Of a DNA stretch of 17,299 nucleotides, positions 9,191 through 15,220 are shown one piece after another. Under the pieces are notes generated by a model. The model saw nothing but the letters and a program-made list of their open reading frames with translations, had not been told where the DNA came from and searched no databases. Positions within the stretch are counted from its first letter, which is position 1. Each line of letters begins with the position of its first letter. The stretch comes from CAYHZL01 sp964361075 (GTDB lineage Bacteria > Bacteroidota > Ignavibacteria > UBA10030 > UBA8401): NCBI GenBank assembly GCA_964361075.1, contig CAYHZL010000063.1, forward strand, positions 1-17,299, read 5' to 3'. Position numbers and translations under genes: made by a program.

Positions 9191-10024
9191 ATGAGCAAAG
9201 AAGGGAAAAAAATACAATCACTTGAAACGTATCACCGCTTTTTAGATGAAGCTGGTGACACAACTTTTTATGGCAAAGGCAAAGTCCCGATTATCGAAAC
9301 AACAGAAGGTGTATCATTTTGTTTTATACTGGGTATGGTAAAGTTCCGAACCTCATTACCGGATATTCGGCAAGAGATACAACGGTTGCAACAGACAATT
9401 GAAAAAGATGAATACTTTAAGGATGTTCCAAGTATCCAAAAAAAGATTTCTAAAAATGGTTTTTACTTTCACGGAACGGACGACATACCGGAAGTGCGGA
9501 AAATATTTTTCGATTACATAAAAACAATAGATTGTAGTTTTGAAGCTGTTGTTGGGAGAAAAATTCCTTCTCTTTATGCTCTTAAACATAATAACAATGA
9601 AGCAGAATTTTATGCTGATTTGTTATCGCATCTATTGAAGAATAAAATGTATGGCGAAAAGAGAATGGTATTAAATATTGCTGAGCGCGGGAAAACTACG
9701 AAAAATGAAAATTTGCAGCGAGCATTAACGAAAGCAGTAGGAAGATATTTGAAGAAGAAACCCGAGGCAGAGATTAAAACAAACATTGTGTTCAATGTCC
9801 AAAACCAAATCACAGAACCGCTGTTAAATGTTGCAGATTATTTTTGTTGGGCTATACAACGGGTTTTAGAGCGCGGCGAGATGAGGTATTATAATTTCTT
9901 GCAAGAAAAAATATCTCTGATTGTAGATTTATATGATTCTGAAAAATACTCTGGAAATAAAAACTATTATAACGAGAGAAATCTGCTGACGGCTAAAAAC
10001 AAACTAAGCCCGCCTTTATACTAA
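9191..10024 (+). CDS. DUF3800 protein, RNase H-like fold (second copy)
   Basis: A 277-residue protein distantly related to the first DUF3800 protein. It keeps the same layout: RFLDEAGD with D19, E20 and D23, YFHGTDD with H94, IAERGKTTKNE with E165, and NVADYFCWAIQRVL with D216. The shared E-x(0,1)-R-G-K element and the Asp-Glu-Asp set suggest that both are active members of one fold but of different subfamilies. The start is 11 bases after the methylase stop, so the two are co-transcribed. The end, NKLSPPLY, is encoded by the left arm of the palindrome at 10005-10076, so translation and folding of that element exclude each other. A guard or effector role for the methylase-helicase pair is inference. 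Confidence 0.82.
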   Translation: MSKEGKKIQSLETYHRFLDEAGDTTFYGKGKVPIIETTEGVSFCFILGMVKFRTSLPDIRQEIQRLQQTIEKDEYFKDVPSIQKKISKNGFYFHGTDDIPEVRKIFFDYIKTIDCSFEAVVGRKIPSLYALKHNNNEAEFYADLLSHLLKNKMYGEKRMVLNIAERGKTTKNENLQRALTKAVGRYLKKKPEAEIKTNIVFNVQNQITEPLLNVADYFCWAIQRVLERGEMRYYNFLQEKISLIVDLYDSEKYSGNKNYYNERNLLTAKNKLSPPLY

Positions 10025-10076
10025 GAAGGTTACCCTTCAACGACATGAAGTCGGAGTTCATATAAAGGCAGGCTTA
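10005..10076 (+). ncRNA. Structured palindrome on the DUF3800 3' end, candidate RNA motif
   Basis: Outer stem TAAGCCCGCCTTTATA (10005-10020) with TATAAAGGCAGGCTTA (10061-10076): 16 positions, one C/A mismatch at 10011/10070. Inside lie GAAGG/CCTTC (10025-10029, 10034-10038, loop TTAC) and CGAC/GTCG (10041-10044, 10050-10053, loop ATGAA); an alternative ATGAA/TTCAT pair competes with the latter. No T run follows, so it is not an ordinary terminator. Comparative work on bacterial intergenic regions has described several structured RNA motifs (the DUF3800 motifs) tied to genes of this domain family; this may be one. Its assignment to a named motif is not made here. Confidence 0.45.
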
Positions 10077-10137
10077 ATGTAACTATTACCTGATACAATA
10101 ATAAAGTTTTCTTAGATTAATGTAAAGCATAAAAAAA

Positions 10138-10185
10138 ATAGATTTTTTTCAAAATAGAATGGGAAAACAGGAAGATGGAGAGTAA
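10138..10185 (+). pseudogene. Relic of a second methylase 3' end
   Basis: The frame reads IDFFQNRMGKQEDGE and then TAA. The real methylase ends DFIINYDIKYRMGKQEEE. At base level, TAGAATGGGAAAACAGGAAGA matches TAGAATGGGTAAGCAGGAAGA with two changes. It is a leftover of a related methylase gene that once stood directly before the membrane-protein gene; ATG 10175 overlaps the relic stop, as in a coupled operon. The frame has a stop at 10123-10125, so nothing longer survives. Confidence 0.5.
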
Positions 10186-10210
10186 TCTTATTATTATTTG
10201 GGAAAGAATA

Positions 10211-10879
10211 ATGAAAATATTTAAATATAGTTGGGTGAAAGTTGGATTACTTTTTCTTATCACAACTTTAGTCGTTATAGGATTATGGAATTTAGGAGCG
10301 TATGACATTTTTACGTTCTCAGAATATGTAGGTCTATATTTAACCATAATGACTTTGGTAATATTAGTATGGTATACAATTGAAACACAAAAATATCGCA
10401 AGATCACAGATGAGATATTACTATCACAGAAAGAGCAAATTGAAATAACAACAAGACCTTGGATTTATTTAGGGAATATTAGTTTTATAAGTCCAAATTT
10501 AATTTCTTTTCAGATTATCAACAGTGGTAAAATTCCAGCACAATGTAGAATAATAATTGAGGGATTAGATTTAAGAGATAATCGGCAAAATAAATTGATA
10601 GAATTATTAGAAAGACAAGAAATAGTTACAACAACAGTAATCCCAAGCGATCATATAAAACACACGGACCAAAAATTTAGCATCATATTAAACAATAACA
10701 CATTGTTATTACTTATCCATCCACAAGAAATGAACATACAGTTCAGAATGGAATACAGATCTATTGTCTCAAAAAAACAACAGTATTCATACAGGTATCT
10801 TTGTGTTCTTAAAATTAAATCTTTTGATATAAACAAAGTGGAACAAGATGGGGATATTGTTAGTTGGGAGTTACAATGA
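10211..10879 (+). CDS. Two-helix membrane protein with soluble C-terminal domain
   Basis: I do not recognise a named family. From ATG 10211 it has 222 residues: a short basic start, hydrophobic helix at about 8-27, an 11-residue turn, a second helix at about 40-60 (EYVGLYLTIMTLVILVWYTI), a charged helix (ETQKYRKITDEILLSQKEQIE), then TTRPWIYLGNI opening a beta-rich cytoplasmic domain. This layout recurs in uncharacterised proteins of accessory regions. ATG 10211 has GGAAAG five bases upstream; ATG 10175 (12 residues longer) overlaps the stop of the methylase relic. It would act at the inner membrane. Membrane proteins at the end of defence operons are often effectors, but nothing in the sequence proves that here. 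Confidence 0.6.
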   Translation: MKIFKYSWVKVGLLFLITTLVVIGLWNLGAYDIFTFSEYVGLYLTIMTLVILVWYTIETQKYRKITDEILLSQKEQIEITTRPWIYLGNISFISPNLISFQIINSGKIPAQCRIIIEGLDLRDNRQNKLIELLERQEIVTTTVIPSDHIKHTDQKFSIILNNNTLLLLIHPQEMNIQFRMEYRSIVSKKQQYSYRYLCVLKIKSFDINKVEQDGDIVSWELQ

Positions 10880-11135
10880 ATATAGGACGGTTCTATAAAT
10901 TGAAAAAAAAATTTCTCGCCAAGACGCGAAGTCGCAAAGTATTGATTTTATTATGCTTTAATAGTTGTTTTCTTTGCGCCTTGGCGGTGAAACAATGAAT
11001 TTTTAGAACTGCCCTATAATTAATCAACCAGATTATAAACCAGTCTCTATCTTTGGAGCAGACACAAGCAATATGATTGGTGGTCTGCTGTTAAATAGAT
11101 TAGCCCTTATTCCAATACATTGCAGTCAAATTTAA
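10876..11135 (+). pseudogene. Small coupled ORF split by a MITE-like insertion
   Basis: ATG 10876 overlaps the upstream TGA as ATGA, the usual sign of translational coupling. After three codons (ATG AAT ATA) the element 10885-11014 begins. Removing it with one copy of the TATA duplication joins the frame to ATT AAT CAA CCA at 11019 and runs to TAA at 11133-11135, giving 41 residues (MNIINQPDYKPVSIFGADTS then NMIGGLLLNRLALIPIHCSQ and I). The family is unknown to me, and the 3' end may itself be truncated. The clean restoration supports a real gene broken in place. Confidence 0.5.
10885..11014. mobile_element. MITE-like element, CGCCAAG/GCAAAG core
   Basis: About 130 bases, no coding capacity. 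Ends GGACGGTTCTATAAATT and, on the other strand, GGGCAGTTCTAAAAATT are inverted repeats, and the pairing extends through CGCCAAG...GCAAAG so that almost the whole element can fold back. TATA stands directly on both sides (10881-10884, 11015-11018), a 4-bp target duplication. A second copy in reverse orientation starts at 17163. The CGCCAAG/GCGCAAAG core is a sequence found dispersed in many bacterial genomes. Confidence 0.75.
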
Positions 11136-11169
11136 GATAGGCTGGCAAATAAGAACGAAGTATAAATTG

Positions 11170-11204
11170 TGCGGCTCACTTTTATAGTGAGTCGCATTTT
11201 TTTT
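11170..11204 (+). terminator. Terminator closing the accessory block
   Basis: Stem TGCGGCTCACT (11170-11180) / AGTGAGTCGCA (11186-11196) with one G-T wobble, loop TTTAT, then eight T residues. The right arm and tail AGTGAGTCGCATTTTTTTT equal those of the terminator at 1260-1293. It would end transcripts from the membrane-protein gene. Confidence 0.8.
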
Positions 11205-11231
11205 ATTTGTATATTTGTAAAAGAAGTAGTG

Positions 11232-11374
11232 AGAAACCATCTCAAGATATCTGGCTAACGTCATCGCGAGGAGCGAAGCAACGTGGCGATCTTATTCTTC
11301 ATATTAAAAAGCATAAGATTGCTTCGACAAAAAACGTCTCGCAATGACTATTTACTATTTTGAAGATAGCTTCT
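11232..11374. repeat. Palindromic element with CATTGCGAG/GAAGCAATCT core
   Basis: Ends AGAAACCATCTCAAGATA and, on the other strand, AGAAGCTATCTTCAAAATA are imperfect inverted repeats. The core pairs GTCATCGCGAG...GCGATCTTA with TAAGATTGCTTCG...CTCGCAATGAC. This core belongs to a widely dispersed bacterial palindrome. Here it stops 37 bases before the aroC start, so it supplies the aroC upstream region. No target duplication is evident. Confidence 0.65.
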
Positions 11375-11411
11375 ATAAAAAACATCAAATAACAAGACGG
11401 ACGAAAACACA

Positions 11412-12602
11412 ATGGTACGTTATTTTACAGCCGGTGAATCGCACGGACAAGCGCTTGTTGGAATTGTAGAAGGAATTCCTGCCGGCGTAGAAATTTCGCT
11501 GAACTATATCAACCATCAATTGTGGCGCAGACAGCAAGGGTACGGGCGTGGCGGAAGAATGCGTCTCGAAACCGACAAAGTGGAAATACTTTCCGGCGTT
11601 CGATTCGGCAAAACACTTGGTACACCTATCGCGTTGGTGGTTCGAAATAAAGATTGGCAACATTGGACAGACCGCATGTCGGTCGAAGGAAGCGGAAAAG
11701 GAATCGAAAAAATTACACTGCCGCGTCCCGGTCACGCAGATTATGTCGGCGCGTTGAAATATGAGTTCGATGATATTCGTAATGTGATTGACAGAGCAAG
11801 CGCGCGCGAAACGGCAATGCGTGTTGCGTGTTGCACTATCATCAGAAAATTTTTGGAAGAGATTGGTATTTCAATCGGCAGTCATGTGCTCAGTATTGGT
11901 TCTGCGGAAGTAACAGAACGAAAAAGAATTGACGCGCTCATCGGAAAATATTCAACTACAGTTTCAAAACTTTCTGACGATGCCGATAAATCCGAAGTGC
12001 GAATTTTGGATTCACGTGTTGAACAAAAAGCAATTGCATCAATAAAATCGTGCAAGAAAAAAGGAGACACGCTCGGTGGAATTTTCGAAGTGTTGGTGAG
12101 TGGCGTTCCGATTGGTTTGGGAAGTCATGTTCACTACGATAGAAAACTTGACGGACAGTTGGCACAAGCAATCATGTCTATTCAAGCTGTAAAAGGAGTA
12201 GAGATTGGTGACGGATTTGAGAACGCGCGCCGGTTTGGTTCGCACGTTCACGATGAAATGTTATTAGATAAAAAAGGAAATGTTGTGCGTCCGACAAATC
12301 ATGCGGGCGGAATGGAAGGTGGTATCAGTAACGGAGAGTTGATTGTTCTTCGTGGAGCAATGAAGCCGATTTCTACACTTGCAAAACCGCTTCGCACAGT
12401 AGATATACAAACAAGAAAACAAGCAGCATCGCGATACGAGCGATCTGATGTGTGTGCAGTACCTGCTTGCGCCGTTATTGCAGAATCTGTAGTTGCGCCT
12501 GTGCTGGCAAATGCATTTTTAGAAAAATTCGGCGGGGATTCGATAAAGGAAATTAGAAAGAGATATAAGGGTACTTCTAAAAACCTTCAAGGTTTATCTT
12601 GA
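11412..12602 (+). CDS. aroC: Chorismate synthase
   Basis: Last step of the shikimate pathway: converts 5-enolpyruvylshikimate 3-phosphate to chorismate using reduced FMN, in the cytoplasm. The opening MVRYFTAGESHGQALVGIVEG, RRQQGYGRGGRM and the later RASARETAMRVA are hallmark segments. It is the long form, about 390 residues, with the loop typical of Gram-positive and Chlorobi-type enzymes. The last ten residues, GTSKNLQGLS, come from the MITE-like element that starts at 12569. Without that element and one ATAA copy, the frame would read on as RYKRFLIFL and stop at 12709. The core ends before this point, so activity should be kept. No good Shine-Dalgarno sequence precedes ATG 11412; another palindromic element ends 37 bases upstream. 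Confidence 0.96.
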   Translation: MVRYFTAGESHGQALVGIVEGIPAGVEISLNYINHQLWRRQQGYGRGGRMRLETDKVEILSGVRFGKTLGTPIALVVRNKDWQHWTDRMSVEGSGKGIEKITLPRPGHADYVGALKYEFDDIRNVIDRASARETAMRVACCTIIRKFLEEIGISIGSHVLSIGSAEVTERKRIDALIGKYSTTVSKLSDDADKSEVRILDSRVEQKAIASIKSCKKKGDTLGGIFEVLVSGVPIGLGSHVHYDRKLDGQLAQAIMSIQAVKGVEIGDGFENARRFGSHVHDEMLLDKKGNVVRPTNHAGGMEGGISNGELIVLRGAMKPISTLAKPLRTVDIQTRKQAASRYERSDVCAVPACAVIAESVVAPVLANAFLEKFGGDSIKEIRKRYKGTSKNLQGLS

Positions 12603-12683
12603 CAAAATTTTGTGATGTTAAAATTTTATGGTACATCACAAAAAAAACCTTGAAGGTTTCGTAACTAGTTTTTAGAGATGCCC
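12569..12683. mobile_element. MITE-like element in the aroC 3' end
   Basis: Starts GGGTACTTCTAAAAAC and ends, on the other strand, GGGCATCTCTAAAAAC (13 of 16 equal). ATAA flanks both sides (12565-12568, 12684-12687). Each arm holds a near-perfect small palindrome around AACCTTCAAGGTT or AACCTTGAAGGTT, and the centre is TGTGATGT/ACATCACA. Termini agree with the elements at 10885 and 17233, the core does not. No coding capacity of its own, but it supplies the aroC stop codon. Confidence 0.75.
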
Positions 12684-12732
12684 ATAAGAGATTTTTAATT
12701 TTTTTGTAGAGCAATTTGAGAAAGCCCTTCCA

Positions 12733-12761
12733 TTGACTATTCTTGTCAAGATTGCTATATT
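12733..12761 (+). promoter_or_regulatory. Sigma-70-like promoter of the HNH gene
   Basis: TTGACT (12733-12738), a 17-base spacer and TATATT (12756-12761): 5/6 in each box. It is the best promoter match I saw in the window. It probably drives the HNH gene and may read on into trpS-scpA-scpB-rluB, since no terminator intervenes. Confidence 0.65.
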
Positions 12762-12809
12762 TTTTGAGAATTAGGTTGTTAGATTGATTTTTCTGTAGTT
12801 CACTTATTA

Positions 12810-13376
12810 ATGGAAAGGAGATACGTCGCCTTCAGTTCAATATTATTAAACGCTAAGAATAATCATGGACGCTTAAATAGTAAAGTGTTGGTTCTCAATC
12901 AAAATTATGAACCAATGAGTGTCTGCAATGTAAAAAAAGCAATTGTACTTCTTTTCCGGGGAAAAGCTGAAATTGTAGAAGCAAGCCACGGCAAAGTTCT
13001 TCGTTCGGTATCGTTGACAATGCCGTTTCCAAGTGTGGTGCGATTGTTTGTGTATATTCGTGTTCCGTATAAAAAAATTATTTTATCACGAAAAAATATT
13101 TTGCGACGCGATGCACACAAATGTCAATACTGTGGAAGAAGCGATATGAGTTTAACAGTTGACCATGTAATGCCTCGTTCGCGCGGCGGTGAAGATGTGT
13201 GGGAAAATCTTGTTTGTGCATGCGTTACGTGCAACAATCGCAAAGGAGATCGCACGCCGGAGGAAGCACGAATGACATTAACGCGAACACCATCGAAGCC
13301 GAATCATGTAACTTTCATCAAACATGTTGTCGGCACCGTAGATGAACGATGGAGACCGTATTTGTTTATGAATTAG
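12810..13376 (+). CDS. HNH endonuclease-fold protein
   Basis: A 188-residue member of the widespread chromosomal HNH family that opens with VLNQNYEPMSVCNVKKAIVLL. The zinc-supported HNH module is at 105-145: CQYC (C105, C108), VDHVMPRSRGG (D118, H119), then CVTCNNRK (C138, C141, N143). It should bind or nick DNA with a divalent metal; the cellular role of this housekeeping-like family is not established. The start is uncertain: ATG 12810 is the only in-frame ATG before the conserved part, yet a strong AAAGGAG sits inside the first codons (12814-12820) with no start codon after it, which suggests a change near the 5' end. It follows a good promoter and stands 33 bases before trpS. Confidence 0.85.
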   Translation: MERRYVAFSSILLNAKNNHGRLNSKVLVLNQNYEPMSVCNVKKAIVLLFRGKAEIVEASHGKVLRSVSLTMPFPSVVRLFVYIRVPYKKIILSRKNILRRDAHKCQYCGRSDMSLTVDHVMPRSRGGEDVWENLVCACVTCNNRKGDRTPEEARMTLTRTPSKPNHVTFIKHVVGTVDERWRPYLFMN

Positions 13377-13409
13377 ACAACACAAAATTTTATTTTTTAT
13401 CAGACACAA

Positions 13410-14393
13410 TTGAATTTAAAGAAAAGAATACTTTCAGGAATGCGCCCGACCGGTAAGTTGCATATTGGGCATCTTGTCGGCGCGCTTGAAAACTGGGTAG
13501 CACTGCAACAGGAATACAATAATTATCATCTCATCGCAGATTATCACGCACTCACAACCAATCTCGATACAACAGACCTCTATCAATATTCTCTTGATAT
13601 GGTAATTGATTGGTTAGCGGCAGGCATTAATCCAACACACAGTCCAATTTTTCGTCAGTCGCAAATTAAAGAGCATGCAGAATTGCATCTCCTTTTTTCC
13701 ATGCTCATTACAACGGCACGACTTGAACGCAATCCAACGTTGAAAGATCAGGTGCGCGATTTACATTTGGATTCTGTGGTGTACGGGCATCTTGGTTATC
13801 CTGTGTTGCAATCGGCAGATATACTTTTGTATAAAGGCGATGTTGTTCCTGTTGGCGAAGATCAAGTACCTCACATAGAAATTACACGCGAAATTGCGCG
13901 GCGCTTTAATAATCAATACGGCGAAGTATTTCCTGAACCGGAACCGAAGCTGACGAAGTTTGCCCGTCTTGCCGGACTTGATGGCAATCAGAAAATGAGC
14001 AAATCACTCGGCAATACAATTTTATTGAGCGATTTGCCGGATGAAATTGGAAAAAAAATGCGCGTCGCAGTTACTGATCCACAAAAAGTTCGAAAGAATG
14101 ATCCCGGTCGTCCGGATATATGCGTTGTGTTTTCGTACCATAATAAATTTAATCTTGCTGAAGTTTCTGAAATTCGTACCGGTTGTGAAAGCGGTGCGCT
14201 TGGCTGTGTTGATTGCAAAAAAAACTGTGCAACTAAAATTGCCGATGTGCTTGCACCTATGCGCGAACAGCGTGCACATTACGAATCGCATCTTGATGAT
14301 GTAAAAAATATTCTTGCCGATGGAGAACAGCGCGCGCGCGCAATGGCGCAGGCAACCATGCACGAAGTTCGAGATGTGATGAAGCTGGGTTGA
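13410..14393 (+). CDS. trpS: Tryptophan--tRNA ligase
   Basis: Class I aminoacyl-tRNA synthetase that charges tRNA-Trp with ATP and tryptophan. The HIGH motif is literal (KLHIGHLVGA, residues 16-25) and KMSKS is at 195-199. DQVPHIEITREIARRFN and the cysteine-bearing LGCVDCKKNC are typical of bacterial TrpS. At 327 residues it is of normal length. The start must be the TTG at 13410 because the next in-frame ATG falls inside the RILSGMRPTGKL signature. It probably belongs to one operon with scpA, scpB and rluB; a short tandem repeat separates it from scpA. Confidence 0.96.
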   Translation: MNLKKRILSGMRPTGKLHIGHLVGALENWVALQQEYNNYHLIADYHALTTNLDTTDLYQYSLDMVIDWLAAGINPTHSPIFRQSQIKEHAELHLLFSMLITTARLERNPTLKDQVRDLHLDSVVYGHLGYPVLQSADILLYKGDVVPVGEDQVPHIEITREIARRFNNQYGEVFPEPEPKLTKFARLAGLDGNQKMSKSLGNTILLSDLPDEIGKKMRVAVTDPQKVRKNDPGRPDICVVFSYHNKFNLAEVSEIRTGCESGALGCVDCKKNCATKIADVLAPMREQRAHYESHLDDVKNILADGEQRARAMAQATMHEVRDVMKLG

Positions 14394-14404
14394 TAGTGTT
14401 GGAA

Positions 14405-14436
14405 TTGCAAAATTGCAAAATTACAAGATTGCAAAA
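14405..14436. repeat. Four tandem TTGCAAAA units
   Basis: TTGCAAAA at 14405, 14413 and 14429, with a diverged unit TTACAAGA at 14421, and a further TTG after the last. The array fills the short gap between trpS and scpA. An 8-base period makes it prone to slippage, which would change trpS-scpA spacing but no reading frame. Confidence 0.8.
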
Positions 14437-14485
14437 TTGTGTTGTGAATATTTAAAGTTTGATATGTGTCATTTGGAATTACACC

Positions 14486-15220
14486 ATGTATCGTGTTAAG
14501 CTATCGGATTTTGAAGGACCGCTCGACCTGCTTCTCTTTTTTATCAAGCGGGATGAGTTGGATATTTACAATATTCCGATTGCAACAATAACAAAAGACT
14601 TTCTCGAATATCTTCAATTTATGCAAGAATTAGATTTGGATATTGCGGGAGATTTTATTGTTATGGCGGCTACCTTAATGCAAATAAAAGCACACATGCT
14701 TTTGCCGCAACCCGAAGTGGAAGGTGAGGAAGAACTTGATCCGCGCGCAGAACTTGTAAGACGGTTGTTGGAATACAAACGCTACAAAGAGATGTCGATA
14801 AAATTTGAAGCGATGCAAACCAGGCAACGGAAAGTCGCTTATCGCGGCAACTTCGAACACGATCCGCGCACTATTGAAAGTGACGAAGAAGAAAATATTA
14901 TACGCGATGTAACGTTATTCGATTTAATTGCTGCATTTAAATATGTCGTTGATAAAATGCCGCACAAACACGTACACGAAATTGTTAAAATGAATGTAAG
15001 CATCGACGAACAAATGCAATATCTGTTAGAAGCGTTCAAAGAAAAAACAGAACGGACATTCTTTGAACTTGTCGGTGCGATGGTTGAAAAAATTCGTATT
15101 GTGGTAACGTTTGTTGCTTTACTGGAACTTATGAAGCAAAGACAAATAATGATTCGTCAAACAGATTCCTACGGTGATATTATGATTGTAAAATTACCGG
15201 CTGAGGAGGCAATTGCATGA
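14486..15220 (+). CDS. scpA: Segregation and condensation protein A (kleisin)
   Basis: Kleisin subunit that bridges the SMC heads and binds ScpB in the chromosome-condensing SMC-ScpAB complex. The N-terminal signature YRVKLSDFEGPLDLLLFFIKRDELDIYNIPI is complete, followed by AATLMQIKAHMLLP; the C-terminal winged helix (TFFELVGAMVEKIRIVVTFVALLELMK) contacts SMC. ATG 14486 is chosen, with GGA eight bases upstream; a TTG at 14459 would add nine residues that the family lacks. Length is 244 residues, as usual. The stop overlaps the scpB start by four bases (ATGA), so the two are translationally coupled and made in step. Confidence 0.95.
   Translation: MYRVKLSDFEGPLDLLLFFIKRDELDIYNIPIATITKDFLEYLQFMQELDLDIAGDFIVMAATLMQIKAHMLLPQPEVEGEEELDPRAELVRRLLEYKRYKEMSIKFEAMQTRQRKVAYRGNFEHDPRTIESDEEENIIRDVTLFDLIAAFKYVVDKMPHKHVHEIVKMNVSIDEQMQYLLEAFKEKTERTFFELVGAMVEKIRIVVTFVALLELMKQRQIMIRQTDSYGDIMIVKLPAEEAIA

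Noticed and set aside
10005..10076. Retron RNA, integron attC site or tRNA
   Set aside because: Far too short for a retron and no reverse transcriptase; no RYYYAAC/GTTRRRY core sites; no tRNA arms or CCA-like layout.
10005..10076. Ordinary terminator
   Set aside because: Loop of 40 bases and no T run after the right arm.
10117..10407. Minus-strand frame over the membrane-protein start
   Set aside because: Translation looks membrane-like only because it is antisense to A+T-rich helix codons; the + strand has better start and layout.
14401..14440. CRISPR-like array
   Set aside because: 8-base head-to-tail units without spacers; a simple tandem repeat. No CRISPR array was seen elsewhere.
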